A stretch of DNA of 64,000 nucleotides, taken from assembly GCF_018613415.1 (NCBI RefSeq), contig NZ_JAGGQG010000010.1, positions 283,556 to 347,555 of the forward strand, written 5' to 3'. The DNA is from Bacillus sp. ISL-18. GTDB taxonomy: Bacteria; Bacillota; Bacilli; Bacillales; Cytobacillaceae. Both the position numbers and the translations under genes were made by a program. The notes under the pieces were generated by a model that saw nothing but the letters and a program-made list of their open reading frames with translations, did not search any database and was not told the DNA's origin. Every line of letters begins with the position of its first letter. The stretch's first letter is position 1. Of this stretch, positions 54,455-63,551 are shown one piece after another.

Positions 54455-55618
54455 TTAATCTGCAATTTTTCCATACTTGCCGCCGCCTCCGGCAGCAAGA
54501 TTAATGCTTCCTTGTCTTGCTTTTAGAATGAGCTCTGCAATTTTAGCGGGAACTACATCAGTTAATGCTTCATATGGAACCTCATGTAAAATGGCCATTT
54601 CACTGCCAAAATGATTGACCAGCTTTTCCAACAGACGCGGGCCTAATCCAGGAATGAATTCCAGCGGTACTTGATGGACGTATGGCGGGCGCCCAAGCGG
54701 ACTGGCATCTGCCGTCTTCAACTCAAGGATTCGGTCTGCCACACCTTTAATAATTTTATTTTTTCCGCAAAAATTACATATTTGATCGTCAGGGGTTAGT
54801 GGATTTAAACATTCTGCACAGACGGTTTTATGATATTTACCCAATAAAGGATCGAGACCATAATTGGCAATGATATGGCGGCCGTCTTCCCCTTTTAATG
54901 CTTTATGTAATTCTAAAAAAGTTGGCTCTTTCATGGCTATCACTTGATATTCTCGGGCAATTTTTGCCAGTGAATGGGCATCAGAGTTGGTTACAAACGT
55001 ATATTTGTGAAGCTCTCCTAATTGGTCTGCCATATGTGTGTCAGAGCTTAATCCAAGTTCAATTCCATCAATTAAATTTGGATCTAAAACCTCGGTCAGC
55101 GACTTCTTAACCCCTTTGCCATATAAACTTTTGAAAGGAGTGAACACGTGGGCTGGAATAAAAATGCCCCCTAGGTCTTTAACCTTTTTTTGTAACTCGA
55201 GACCTGTTACGTAGATCCGCTGAGAACTAAGTTGAATATTTTTCAAATGGGTTGAAAGCCAGGAAGAAAACTCACGCATGATCGTAAGGTTAGGAAAAAA
55301 CGTAAGCAGGTGAATGGGACCATTTGATTGTTCATCGTAAATTTCCAATTCAGAGCCGGGAATAACCGTTAAATCTCCGAAAACCAAACCACCATCTGGA
55401 TGTTCGCTGATTTCTCCGCTTTGAATAAGACTCTCCATTTCTAAGATGACTTCCGGTGAATGACTGTCAATGATTCCTACCATATTCAGTCCCTTTTCAT
55501 GCCTGGCATGTTCAATAATATTGGTAAATGTCAGTGATTTCGCACCGGTAATTTTAACCGGTTTTCCTGTCCAGGTCCGGCCAATATGAATGTGTAAATC
55601 CACATAATAGCGGTTCAT
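54455..55618 (-). CDS. yqxK: Endonuclease Q-like PHP-domain nuclease YqxK
   Basis: A 387-residue protein with an N-terminal PHP metal-dependent domain (DLHIHIG, DSHSPE, PGSE, TNSDAHSLAK), a central zinc motif CAEC/CNFC (about 275-295) and a C-terminal helix-hairpin-helix (FIPGLGPRLLEKL). This architecture is that of endonuclease Q, which cuts at deaminated bases. Its ATG overlaps the nudF stop, so DNA repair and nucleotide clean-up genes are coupled. Confidence 0.87.
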   Translation of the reverse strand: MNRYYVDLHIHIGRTWTGKPVKITGAKSLTFTNIIEHARHEKGLNMVGIIDSHSPEVILEMESLIQSGEISEHPDGGLVFGDLTVIPGSELEIYDEQSNGPIHLLTFFPNLTIMREFSSWLSTHLKNIQLSSQRIYVTGLELQKKVKDLGGIFIPAHVFTPFKSLYGKGVKKSLTEVLDPNLIDGIELGLSSDTHMADQLGELHKYTFVTNSDAHSLAKIAREYQVIAMKEPTFLELHKALKGEDGRHIIANYGLDPLLGKYHKTVCAECLNPLTPDDQICNFCGKNKIIKGVADRILELKTADASPLGRPPYVHQVPLEFIPGLGPRLLEKLVNHFGSEMAILHEVPYEALTDVVPAKIAELILKARQGSINLAAGGGGKYGKIAD

Positions 55619-56169
55619 TTATGTTTCAACGCCTCTTGTAATTGTAAGTACTGTACAGCAAAAATGGTTTTTGCGTCAAAAATCTTTTGTTCTTTAATAT
55701 AAGATTGGGCTTCTTCTAGAGTTAATTCTTCTAGATTAACAAACTCATCTTCGTCAAGACCTGCCGCATCCTCTTTTTTAGTAAGCCCTTTTGCGAAATA
55801 CACGTGGACAATTTCATCGGCAAACCCTGGGGATGTATAGAAAGATGTTACCAGTTCCAAGCTGCTGCATTCATAACCGGTTTCCTCTTCTAGTTCTCTC
55901 CGGGCACAATATTCAGGATTTTCACTTTTTTCTAGTTTGCCAGCTGGTATTTCTACAATCGTTCTTTCTAATGCCTTTCGATATTGTTCCACCATAACAA
56001 CCTTATTTTCATCCGTAACGGCTATAATGGCGACAGCTCCCGGGTGTTTAATGATTTCCCGCTTTGACTGTTTTCCATTTGGCAGCTCGACATCCTGTAA
56101 ATGAAGGCTGATAATCCTTCCCGAAAATATTTCTTCACTTTTTATGGTTTTCTCAGTAAGATTGTCCAT
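55615..56169 (-). CDS. nudF: ADP-ribose pyrophosphatase NudF
   Basis: A Nudix hydrolase that cleaves ADP-ribose to AMP and ribose-5-phosphate. The 184-residue protein has the Nudix box within GKLEKSENPEYCARRELEEE and following TGY. I use the ATG after AGGAGTTGACGGTA; a TTG three codons upstream abuts the ribosome binding site. It overlaps yqxK by 4 bases. Confidence 0.93.
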   Translation of the reverse strand: MDNLTEKTIKSEEIFSGRIISLHLQDVELPNGKQSKREIIKHPGAVAIIAVTDENKVVMVEQYRKALERTIVEIPAGKLEKSENPEYCARRELEEETGYECSSLELVTSFYTSPGFADEIVHVYFAKGLTKKEDAAGLDEDEFVNLEELTLEEAQSYIKEQKIFDAKTIFAVQYLQLQEALKHK

Positions 56170-56244
56170 TACCGTCAACTCCTGTTCTATTCCGTAAAGA
56201 CATACGTATACATTTTACCATACTTTAATTGGAGGGGTATGGTA

Positions 56245-56379
56245 ATGAAGGTGTATACCCATAAGCAGGGAATTACTCTTGTTGGCAAAGCTTGGGAAAT
56301 CATGCAGAAGTTGAAAGAATATAACAAGGATTATATTTTCATCTCTGAATGGATTAAAGATGTATCGCAAAAAAAGTAG
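56245..56379 (+). CDS. mciZ: FtsZ assembly inhibitor MciZ
   Basis: A 44-residue peptide that caps FtsZ filaments in the mother cell during sporulation. It has the family core LVGKAWEIMQKLKEY and a C-terminal FISEWI helix, and matches B. subtilis MciZ (40 residues) in size and position between nudF and yqkF. GGAGGGG precedes the chosen ATG; an ATG two codons earlier is too close. SigE control is known in B. subtilis but I saw no convincing site. Confidence 0.92.
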   Translation: MKVYTHKQGITLVGKAWEIMQKLKEYNKDYIFISEWIKDVSQKK

Positions 56380-56443
56380 CTACCATTTGTAGTCTGCCCA
56401 ATTGTTTATTAATATTGAAGGAAAGGAGCAGGGAGGTTTTAAC

Positions 56444-57355
56444 ATGAAGAAAAGAAAACTGGGTCATTCCGATTTGTATGTTACAGAACTCGGCCTCGGC
56501 TGCATGTCGATCGGAACAGAGGAGAAAACGGCAAGATCGATCATCGAGGCAGCACTTGAGGAAGGTATTAATTATTTTGATACTGCTGATCTCTATGACT
56601 TGGGTGAAAATGAGAAAATTGTGGGGCAGTCATTAAAAGCGGTCCGAGAAAATATCATCCTGGCAACCAAGGTAGGAAACCGCTGGAAACCTGATCAGTC
56701 TGGCTGGACTTGGGATGCTTCAAAAGTCTATATAAAGGAAGAAGTAAAAAATAGTTTAAAACGCCTTGGGACTGACTATATCGATTTATATCAACTCCAC
56801 GGCGGAACAATTGAAGACCCGATTGAGGAAACGATTGAAGCGTTTGAAGAATTAAAGGCGGAAGGATTTATTCGCTATTATGGCATCTCCTCCATTCGCC
56901 CCAATGTCATCCGTGAATATATTAACAAATCTAGTATGGTCTCGGTAATGATGCAATACAGCATTTTAGATCGGAGACCAGAAGAAGAAGCTTTACCACT
57001 TTTACATGAACATGGGATCAGTGTTGTAACACGCGGGCCGCTTGCTAAAGGCCTTCTTACTGATAAACTGCTGAGCAAAGCATCTGAAAAAGGCTATCTT
57101 GATTACAGTTATCACGAATTAAATGAAATTTTGCCTCTTTTGAAAGAGAAACTTGCGCATGATCGGCCGTTTACAGAGGTTGCACTTCAATATAATTTAG
57201 CAAACCCTGCTGTTGCTTCGGTTATTACTGGAGCGAGCAGCCCTGAACAGATTAAGCGTAATGCTGCGGCGGTAAGAAGTACTCCGCTGACCGACGAAGA
57301 AGTGTTGATCATTAAAGACTTAACAAAGCCAAGTATTTATAAGGAACACAGATAA
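56444..57355 (+). CDS. yqkF: Aldo/keto reductase YqkF
   Basis: An NADPH-dependent oxidoreductase of the aldo-keto superfamily. The 303-residue TIM barrel has catalytic Asp/Tyr in FDTADLYDLGENE, Lys in ATKVGNRW and the NADP loop near ITGASSPEQIKRN. Start: ATG after GCAGGGAGG. It is near the size of B. subtilis YqkF (306). The physiological substrate is unknown. Confidence 0.92.
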   Translation: MKKRKLGHSDLYVTELGLGCMSIGTEEKTARSIIEAALEEGINYFDTADLYDLGENEKIVGQSLKAVRENIILATKVGNRWKPDQSGWTWDASKVYIKEEVKNSLKRLGTDYIDLYQLHGGTIEDPIEETIEAFEELKAEGFIRYYGISSIRPNVIREYINKSSMVSVMMQYSILDRRPEEEALPLLHEHGISVVTRGPLAKGLLTDKLLSKASEKGYLDYSYHELNEILPLLKEKLAHDRPFTEVALQYNLANPAVASVITGASSPEQIKRNAAAVRSTPLTDEEVLIIKDLTKPSIYKEHR

Positions 57356-57384
57356 AAGGAGAGCATTTAACTCTCCTTTTTTAT
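57356..57384. terminator. Bidirectional terminator yqkF/yqkE
   Basis: AAGGAGAG and CTCTCCTT with T6 on the plus strand, between convergent yqkF and yqkE. Confidence 0.92.
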
Positions 57385-57635
57385 TTGAATTCTTTCCAAT
57401 TCATGCCACTTTCGTTTAGTAGCTCTGCAAATGATTTGTTCTTTTCTTTTAATCTTCGTTCTTCTCGTTTTCTTTGTTCTTCTGCTTCTTTTTTTCTATC
57501 TTCTTCTTCTTTTAGCTGATCTTGCTGCTCTTTAAGCTGCTTAATTAAGTCCGGATTAATCAAATCTTTGAGCGTTACTGCGGTGTCTTCCTTTTTTGGT
57601 TTAGATTGATTGGTTTGTCTTTTTTGTTTTTTCAT
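57381..57635 (-). CDS. yqkE: YqkE-family charged coiled-coil protein
   Basis: An 84-residue, very highly charged protein (long runs of Lys/Glu/Arg/Gln, residues 30-70) predicted as one helix, with a conserved C-terminal SFAELLNESGMNWKEFK. I start at the ATG after GGAGGAGTTTAGA. It matches B. subtilis YqkE by position and composition. Function unknown. Confidence 0.83.
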   Translation of the reverse strand: MKKQKRQTNQSKPKKEDTAVTLKDLINPDLIKQLKEQQDQLKEEEDRKKEAEEQRKREERRLKEKNKSFAELLNESGMNWKEFK

Positions 57636-57700
57636 TCTAAACTCCTCCATATTAAAATCTTATTCTATTATACCATTTCTTAAAATGCTGTTGGCACTAA

Positions 57701-57730
57701 AAAACAGGCTGTGCCCGTCAGCCTGTTTTT
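57701..57730 (-). terminator. scoB terminator
   Basis: AAAACAGGCTG and CAGCCTGTTTT form an 11-bp stem immediately after scoB. Confidence 0.88.
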
Positions 57731-57734
57731 ACCA

Positions 57735-58403
57735 TTAATAAGCATCCAATCTAACATTTTTGTCGACATTTAATAGGGCCTCTGTTGACTTAACAACCTC
57801 TTCAACTGTATAGCCACTGGCCACTTCTACAAGTCTTAGCCCTGAATCGGTCACATCCATTACCGCACGCTCTGTGATAATTCGATTCACAACCGCTTGT
57901 CCGGTTAGCGGCAATGTACATTGTTTTAATATCTTTGATTCACCTTTTTTGTTGACATGCTCCATAATAACAATGATTTTCTGAGCCCCATGGACAAGGT
58001 CCATGGCGCCGCCCATTCCTTTAATCATTTTTCCTGGAATCATCCAGTTGGCCAAATCCCCTGTTTCCGATACTTCCATTCCTCCGAGGATCGCCAAATC
58101 GACATGCCCCCCACGAATCATAGCGAAAGATTCCGCACTATCAAAATAGGCTGCCCCATTAATGGCCGTGACTGTTTCTTTCCCTGCATTAATTAAATCA
58201 GGATCCACATCTTTTTCATGCGGATATGGACCTATTCCGAGAAGACCGTTTTCTGATTGCAAAACAACCTGTTTATTATCGGTTATATAATTGGCAACGA
58301 GGGTGGGCATACCAATTCCTAGGTTTACATAGTAGCCATTCTCAATTTCCTTTTCTGCCCTGATTGCAATTCTTTCTCTAACACTGACTTTATCATTTGC
58401 CAT
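57735..58403 (-). CDS. scoB: 3-oxoacid CoA-transferase subunit B
   Basis: Beta subunit of the enzyme that moves CoA from succinyl-CoA to acetoacetate or related 3-oxoacids. The 222-residue protein has the catalytic-glutamate motif [12 protein letters not shown] and the GxGGAMDL segment. It follows scoA by 23 bases with GGGGGAAGGGAG before ATG. Together with the divergent HMG-CoA lyase it suggests acetoacetate utilisation from leucine breakdown. Confidence 0.93.
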   Translation of the reverse strand: MANDKVSVRERIAIRAEKEIENGYYVNLGIGMPTLVANYITDNKQVVLQSENGLLGIGPYPHEKDVDPDLINAGKETVTAINGAAYFDSAESFAMIRGGHVDLAILGGMEVSETGDLANWMIPGKMIKGMGGAMDLVHGAQKIIVIMEHVNKKGESKILKQCTLPLTGQAVVNRIITERAVMDVTDSGLRLVEVASGYTVEEVVKSTEALLNVDKNVRLDAY

Positions 58404-58426
58404 CGCTTTTACTCCCTTCCCCCACT

Positions 58427-59116
58427 CTATTTTTTTACGGTTAATTTTTCTATCCGTTTTTCTTGTTTCCCCTCAATAATGGTTTGAACATAAATACTTG
58501 GTGTATGAATAAAATTAGGATCTAGTTCACCTATTTCGTAAAGCGCTTCCACTTCTGCAATGGTTACTTTCCCAGCAGCAGCAATCATTGGATTAAAGTT
58601 TCTAGCAGTTTTATGGTAAACGAGATTTCCCATCTTATCTCCTTTCCATGCCCTTACAAGACTAAAATCAGCTGTGAGCGCCTCCTCTAATAGATATTCA
58701 CGGCCATTAAATATCTTTGTTTCCTTCCCCTCTGCAATGGGTGTCCCAACCCCTGCTGGAGTATAAAAGGCTGGAATCCCGGCACCACCAGCCCGGATTT
58801 TTTCCGCTAGTGTTCCTTGGGGCGTTAATTCCACTTCCAATTCTCCCGTTAATACCTGTCTTTCAAACTCTTTATTTTCACCAACATAGGAACCTATCAT
58901 TTTTTTAATCTGTTTATTGTTTAATAGAAGACCCAAGCCCCATTCATCAATTCCGCAGTTATTTGAAATAACGGTTAAATCCTTTACTCCCTTTTCAGCT
59001 AAAGCTACTATCAGATTTTCTGGAATACCGCATAACCCAAATCCGCCAACCATCAATGTTGCCCCATCCTGGATATCAGCAACTGCCTCCTGGAAGGACG
59101 TACAAATTTTCTTCAT
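58427..59116 (-). CDS. scoA: 3-oxoacid CoA-transferase subunit A
   Basis: Alpha subunit of the same CoA-transferase. The 229-residue protein has the CoA-binding [13 protein letters not shown] (residues about 23-35), [19 protein letters not shown] and [16 protein letters not shown] signatures. First gene of scoAB, divergent from the HMG-CoA lyase gene across a 171-base spacer. Confidence 0.93.
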   Translation of the reverse strand: MKKICTSFQEAVADIQDGATLMVGGFGLCGIPENLIVALAEKGVKDLTVISNNCGIDEWGLGLLLNNKQIKKMIGSYVGENKEFERQVLTGELEVELTPQGTLAEKIRAGGAGIPAFYTPAGVGTPIAEGKETKIFNGREYLLEEALTADFSLVRAWKGDKMGNLVYHKTARNFNPMIAAAGKVTIAEVEALYEIGELDPNFIHTPSIYVQTIIEGKQEKRIEKLTVKK

Positions 59117-59287
59117 CCTTTCTATCTCCCCTTTAATTAATGTTTCACTACCGCTTTACAATCCGTTGATTTTTACTATTTCTACTTATCCGGTAAAAAT
59201 TCCTCTAATTTTGTCAAAATTGCATTAACTCTTGCTTTTCAGAAATTAACACCACTACAATGAAGGTATGTACTTGAAAGGGGGAAA

Positions 59288-60193
59288 ATGATGTTACATT
59301 TACCTAAAAAAGTGACGATTATTGAAGTAGGTCCACGCGATGGACTTCAAAATGAGAAGCTATTAGTCCCAACTGATATCAAAAAAAAATTTATTACCAG
59401 TTTAAGGAATGCCGGACTTACGGAAATGGAGCTGACGTCGTTCGTGTCACCAAAATGGGTGCCGCAAATGGGAGATGCTGCTGAAATCACAGCCAATTGT
59501 CTTGATGAAAATACGAGAAACATCGTCCTTGCCCCTAATCGAAGAGGAATTGATCGGGTTTATTCGACCAATTGCCAAGCAGTTGCCGTATTTGTCGGTG
59601 TCAGCAATAGCTTTAATCTAAAGAACATTAATAAAACAACTCGAGACAGCATGGCAGAATTAAAGCCCATTATCCGTGAATTAAAAGAAAAGAATTATTT
59701 TGTCCGGGCCTGTATTTCTACGGCCTTCTATTGTCCTTATGAAGGAAAAATAAGCGAGAAAGATACGTTAGCTCTCTGTCGTGAATTTGTTCTTGCTGGA
59801 GTTGATGAATTAAGTGTCGCCGACACGATTGGTATGGCAGCCCCAAATGAATCCTTTTCTCTGTTTACCCAATTAAAGTCTCAATTTACTGAAAGCCTTA
59901 TTACGGCCCATTTTCATGATACGCGCAAGCTTGCCCTTGCTAATATTCTCACTGCCCTCCAAGCGGGAATTGATCGGTTTGATACATCTGCCGGAGGCCT
60001 TGGCGGCTGCCCGTTTGCTCCCGGCGCCGCAGGAAACGCCGCTACCGAGGATGTTGTTTACATGCTGGAAAGAATGGGAATTGCAACAGGCGTTGATTTG
60101 GATAAATTAATGGCAGCTATTGAAGTTGTCATCCCTTATCTTTCAAGGAAAATCGAGACCGGCTATTACCGCCTTCATGCCCAAACGGTTTAA
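59288..60193 (+). CDS. Hydroxymethylglutaryl-CoA lyase
   Basis: It cleaves HMG-CoA to acetoacetate and acetyl-CoA, the last step of leucine degradation. The 301-residue TIM barrel has GPRDGLQNE with the catalytic Arg, metal-binding HFHDTR and the signature GLGGCPFAPGAAGN with its active-site Cys. It resembles B. subtilis YngG but lies outside a yng operon. GAAAGGGGG precedes ATGATG. Its product would feed scoAB. Confidence 0.93.
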   Translation: MMLHLPKKVTIIEVGPRDGLQNEKLLVPTDIKKKFITSLRNAGLTEMELTSFVSPKWVPQMGDAAEITANCLDENTRNIVLAPNRRGIDRVYSTNCQAVAVFVGVSNSFNLKNINKTTRDSMAELKPIIRELKEKNYFVRACISTAFYCPYEGKISEKDTLALCREFVLAGVDELSVADTIGMAAPNESFSLFTQLKSQFTESLITAHFHDTRKLALANILTALQAGIDRFDTSAGGLGGCPFAPGAAGNAATEDVVYMLERMGIATGVDLDKLMAAIEVVIPYLSRKIETGYYRLHAQTV

Positions 60194-60268
60194 CTAAACT
60201 TCTTATGAATAATCAGTCTCCTCATCAACCATCATAATAATTGAGACTACCAGAAAGGGAGACTGAAT

Positions 60269-60409
60269 ATGAGCCAGAAACGGGAAAAAGGAAACAGTCA
60301 AAGCGGGAAAAATTATGCGGACACAGCAGGAGGCGGCAAACGAATGATTGCAGCTGAAGAGCTTGAAAAAGCCCTTCACCCAACAAAAAGACAAAACTCA
60401 GAGCAATAA
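60269..60409 (+). CDS. Uncharacterised 46-residue hydrophilic protein
   Basis: I do not recognise a family. The frame begins MSQKREKGNSQSGKNYAD, is rich in Lys, Gln, Ser and Gly, and includes AEELEKALHPTKRQ. GAAAGGGAG precedes the ATG at 8 bases and a terminator-like hairpin follows. Composition is reminiscent of small acid-soluble or minor spore proteins, but no SASP motif is clear. Confidence 0.65.
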   Translation: MSQKREKGNSQSGKNYADTAGGGKRMIAAEELEKALHPTKRQNSEQ

Positions 60410-60464
60410 GAAAAGCGGAAGCGCCTATATTTAAAGCCGCTCATTGGTGTCAGCGGCTTTTTTT
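60410..60464 (+). terminator. Terminator with repeat fragment after the 46-residue gene
   Basis: AGCCGCT and AGCGGCT arms followed by T7 form a plus-strand terminator (60435-60464). It is preceded by GAAAAGCGGAAGCGCC (60410-60425), the opening of the Bacillus intergenic repeat seen more fully at 63750. Confidence 0.8.
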
Positions 60465-60553
60465 ATGTTAAAATTAAATTTGTTAATTTATGGGCAGCGT
60501 GTAGTTTTTTTACATATTTTATTCTAAACTTTATTTCTGTGGGAGTTGCCAAT

Positions 60554-61474
60554 ATGAAAAAGGCATTTCGAGCTTTGTTTATTGTGTTATTTTTTTGGGT
60601 ATCTCTCGGTTTGTATTTTACAAACCGTCTGATGTATATGAAAAAGAAGGACGAGGAATTAATCCTTAGACGCGAAAAAGAAGCGGGCAGGTATAATCCT
60701 GAAGAATTTGAGTCGCTTCCAAAGCGGGACGTGGACATCCCTTCTCCATTTGGCTATATCATTAAAGCACTGCTTGTTGAACCACACCAGACAAATCGGT
60801 ATGTGATCATTTCTCATGGTGTGACGGAAAATAAAATTAACTCGATTAAATATGCAAATCTTTTCTTAGAGCGCGGCTTTAATACCTTAATTTATGACCA
60901 CCGCCGCCACGGACAATCGGGTGGAAAAACAACGAGTTTTGGCCACTATGAAAAGTTCGATTTAAAAACCGTTGTTGATTGGCTGAAGCAGGAGATCGGT
61001 CCTAAGCTTCGACTCGGGATTCACGGGGAATCGATGGGGGCTGCTACCATGCTTTTGTATGCCGGACTATTAGAAGATGGGGCCGATTTTTACATTGCGG
61101 ATTGTCCCTTCTCTGATTTCAAGCAACAGCTTGCCTATCTTATAAAAAAGGACTTTAAGTTGATCCCCGGCCTTCTGCTGCCAATTGGAGATGCATTCTT
61201 GCGCCTGCGCGACAAATATTCAATCCGGCATGTTTCTCCGATTTCAGTGATTGAAAATATTAAACATCCCGTGTTGTTTATTCATAGCAAAAAAGATGAT
61301 TTTATTTTGCCTTCCATGTCAAAGGATTTATTCGAACACAAAAAGGGCCCAAAAATGCTTTATATGGCTGAAAATGGACGTCATGCTCAATCCTTCAATG
61401 AAAATCGTGCAGATTATGAACGTGCCATTGATGAATTTTTGCAAAAATATGTTGACTATGCACTTCCAAGTTAA
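60554..61474 (+). CDS. yqkD: Membrane-anchored alpha/beta hydrolase YqkD
   Basis: A 306-residue alpha/beta-hydrolase with one N-terminal transmembrane helix (about 6-25). Nucleophile elbow GESMG, oxyanion region SHGVTENK, catalytic Asp in SKKDDFI and His in NGRHAQS are visible. I start at the ATG after GGGAGTTGCC. Length matches B. subtilis YqkD (305). Substrate unknown; esterase or lipase-like chemistry is inferred. Confidence 0.9.
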   Translation: MKKAFRALFIVLFFWVSLGLYFTNRLMYMKKKDEELILRREKEAGRYNPEEFESLPKRDVDIPSPFGYIIKALLVEPHQTNRYVIISHGVTENKINSIKYANLFLERGFNTLIYDHRRHGQSGGKTTSFGHYEKFDLKTVVDWLKQEIGPKLRLGIHGESMGAATMLLYAGLLEDGADFYIADCPFSDFKQQLAYLIKKDFKLIPGLLLPIGDAFLRLRDKYSIRHVSPISVIENIKHPVLFIHSKKDDFILPSMSKDLFEHKKGPKMLYMAENGRHAQSFNENRADYERAIDEFLQKYVDYALPS

Positions 61475-61548
61475 AATTTCCGGTTGATTTTCCTCTAAAT
61501 TCCATTTATTCTCATTATTAAGACGGATTTTTATAAGGGGTGCTTTAG

Positions 61549-61755
61549 ATGTCAAAGGTTCAAATCAAGGTCAATGATAATGGTTCACTAAGAATTACCG
61601 GAGATGTGGAACTACTCGACGGCGAAGGCAATGTTTATACTACTAAACCCTCCTTTTCTCTCTGCCGCTGTGGTTTGTCTAATAACAAACCATTCTGCGA
61701 CGGCTCTCACAAAGGAAAATTTGATTCACAAGTTAGAGTGATTAAGGAAGAATAG
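61549..61755 (+). CDS. CDGSH iron-sulfur domain protein
   Basis: A 68-residue protein with the CDGSH motif: CRCGLSNNKPFCDGSH, supplying three Cys and one His to a [2Fe-2S] cluster. AAGGGGTGC precedes ATG. It is a stand-alone cytoplasmic member with no membrane anchor; its redox partner is unknown. Confidence 0.92.
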   Translation: MSKVQIKVNDNGSLRITGDVELLDGEGNVYTTKPSFSLCRCGLSNNKPFCDGSHKGKFDSQVRVIKEE

Positions 61756-61760
61756 CTAAT

Positions 61761-61793
61761 GAGAGCGGCTGCTTGCTAAGCCGCTCTTTTTTA
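61761..61793. terminator. Terminator after the CDGSH gene
   Basis: GAGCGGCT and AGCCGCTC with T6 on the plus strand; convergent yolD ends 3 bases further. Confidence 0.92.
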
Positions 61794-61795
61794 TG

Positions 61796-62131
61796 TCACA
61801 TACCAGTTAACCGAATATCAGCAATATCGGTAATTCGAATCCGGTGCACCTCCTCAAAACGGTCCACCACGTGAAGCTTTTGCGCTAATTCATCCCAATA
61901 ATGGATTTTACCAATAACCATTTCATAGTTTTGATTCCGATAATGCGTAATCGTAACAAATTGGTTAAACTCAATTGCTTCGGACAAGGTTTCGTTCATT
62001 CGCTCTAGCTGCTGCTCATCCATTTCCTTTTTCTGTTCGTATCGATCTTCTTTTACCCAGTCCCTAAGCAATTTGACGTGTTCAGGCAGCATCATGGACG
62101 TCCATTTGATTTTCCCACGGTCACGAATCAT
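61796..62131 (-). CDS. yqjX: YolD-like protein (YqjX)
   Basis: A 111-residue YolD-family protein (KIKWTSMMLPEHVKLL). These small proteins accompany Y-family polymerases and have been compared with UmuD; their action is not settled. It follows uvrX by 18 bases and would share its LexA-regulated transcript. Confidence 0.9.
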   Translation of the reverse strand: MIRDRGKIKWTSMMLPEHVKLLRDWVKEDRYEQKKEMDEQQLERMNETLSEAIEFNQFVTITHYRNQNYEMVIGKIHYWDELAQKLHVVDRFEEVHRIRITDIADIRLTGM

Positions 62132-62149
62132 AGGTATTTCCTTCTTTCA

Positions 62150-63409
62150 TTACATTTTATGTCCCCCAACCAATGTCGCGCGGTGTTTAGCGGTTCCCGC
62201 AGCTGTATAAGAAACAGCCCGCAGTAAAGAACCTGACCCAAAACGCCTGCGGATCGAATCCACTACATACCCAAGCTCTCGTCGCTTAGACGCACCCATG
62301 TCAAACAAATCAAGCTGAAGTTCCCAATCGTCGACAATATTTCCAATTGCGATTGAAATTTGCCGTACTGTTTTTCCACTATAATGTTCATTAAACAATT
62401 CGAGGCAGACACGATAAAGTTCCATTGTTACATTTGTTGGCTGTTTGATCGTTCGAGAGCGATGAAATCCGCCGCCAAATTCATCTTGACTATACCCCAC
62501 TCCGAGACTAATGGTTCTTCCTGCTTTCCGATGGGTACGTGCTCTTCGGGCAACCTCTTCACATATTTCTAACATGACAGCCTTAATCTCCTCTACCTCT
62601 TTATAATCCCTTAACAAAATTTGACTCTTCCCAAAGCTGATTTGTCCTTGGATAATGGGCGCTCCTAAATCAGATAGATCTACTCCCCAAGCATGATAAT
62701 AAAGCTGGTTTCCCATAATCCCGAATTTCTTTTCCAGCTTTTCTAAATCATAACGAGCCAATTGGCCAACGGTAAAAATACCCATGCTATTTAATGTTTT
62801 TTCGACACGTCTGCCGATTCCCCACATTTCTCGCAGGGGTGAGACATTCCAAAGTTTGGCCTGAACATCCTCATATGTCCATTCCGCAACCCCTTTTTTC
62901 TTGGCATCAAGGTCAAGGCAAAGCTTTGCTAATAACATATTAGGTCCAATACCAACGGCGCATGGCAGCTGAAATTCCCGCTCAATATCCTTTTTTACTT
63001 TTTCGGCAATGGTACAGGCATCCCCCCACAGTTGAGCAGCACCATCCACTTTAATAAAGCTTTCATCGACACTATAGACATGGATGGCCTCCTTTGGAAC
63101 ATAGCGGTTAAATACACGGGTAATTTCAGTTGAAATCCGTAAATAAGTAGCCATTTTGGGCTCGACAATTTTAATCCTGGGGTCATCTGGTATTTCAAAC
63201 AAACGTGAACCGGTTTTAATTCCAAATTCCTTTTTTAAGCGCGGTGAAGCGGCAAGCACGATGCTCCCCTGGCGCTTTTTCTCACCTACAACGGCCAAAT
63301 AGCAATTCAAAGGGTCAAGACCTTCCATAACAGCGGAACAGCTTGCATAAAAACTCTTCATGTCCACACATAAAATTTTACTTTTCGGCATCGCGCTGTA
63401 ATCAATCAT
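62150..63409 (-). CDS. uvrX: SOS Y-family DNA polymerase UvrX (YqjW)
   Basis: A translesion polymerase of the UmuC/DinB family. The 419-residue protein has the catalytic CVDMKSFYASC (about 14-24), YSVDESFIKVD (about 112-122), the thumb helix-hairpin-helix and a C-terminal little-finger domain. Two LexA boxes lie just upstream and yolD follows, the usual yqjW-yqjX arrangement. GAGGGAAAAG precedes ATG. Confidence 0.94.
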   Translation of the reverse strand: MIDYSAMPKSKILCVDMKSFYASCSAVMEGLDPLNCYLAVVGEKKRQGSIVLAASPRLKKEFGIKTGSRLFEIPDDPRIKIVEPKMATYLRISTEITRVFNRYVPKEAIHVYSVDESFIKVDGAAQLWGDACTIAEKVKKDIEREFQLPCAVGIGPNMLLAKLCLDLDAKKKGVAEWTYEDVQAKLWNVSPLREMWGIGRRVEKTLNSMGIFTVGQLARYDLEKLEKKFGIMGNQLYYHAWGVDLSDLGAPIIQGQISFGKSQILLRDYKEVEEIKAVMLEICEEVARRARTHRKAGRTISLGVGYSQDEFGGGFHRSRTIKQPTNVTMELYRVCLELFNEHYSGKTVRQISIAIGNIVDDWELQLDLFDMGASKRRELGYVVDSIRRRFGSGSLLRAVSYTAAGTAKHRATLVGGHKM

Positions 63410-63435
63410 GACTTTTCCCTCACAATTTAAATTAT

Positions 63436-63449
63436 CGAACGTCTGTTCT
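63436..63449 (-). promoter_or_regulatory. LexA box 1 of uvrX
   Basis: AGAACAGACGTTCG on the minus strand matches the Gram-positive SOS box CGAACRNRYGTTYG at 13 of 14 positions, 27 bases before the uvrX start. Confidence 0.8.
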
Positions 63450-63470
63450 TTAGTCTATTCACATTTTAAG

Positions 63471-63484
63471 CGAATATGCGTTCG
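63471..63484. promoter_or_regulatory. LexA box 2 between uvrX and yqzH
   Basis: CGAATATGCGTTCG on the plus strand matches CGAACRNRYGTTYG at 13 of 14. It is 35 bases from box 1 and 68 bases before yqzH, so it could act on either gene. Confidence 0.75.
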
Positions 63485-63551
63485 TATTCAATGGAAATTT
63501 TTGAGCGGTCTCCAATGGAGAAAAACGTTATAATGATGGTGAGGTGTCGTG

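Noticed and set aside
56195..56240. CATACTTT and CATACGTA as SigE -10 elements for mciZ
   Set aside because: CATACTTT would start transcription inside the ribosome binding site, and neither has a credible -35.
59117..59287. cre or SigL (-24/-12) site in the scoA/HMG-CoA lyase spacer
   Set aside because: Best matches were out of register with the consensus, so no site is called.
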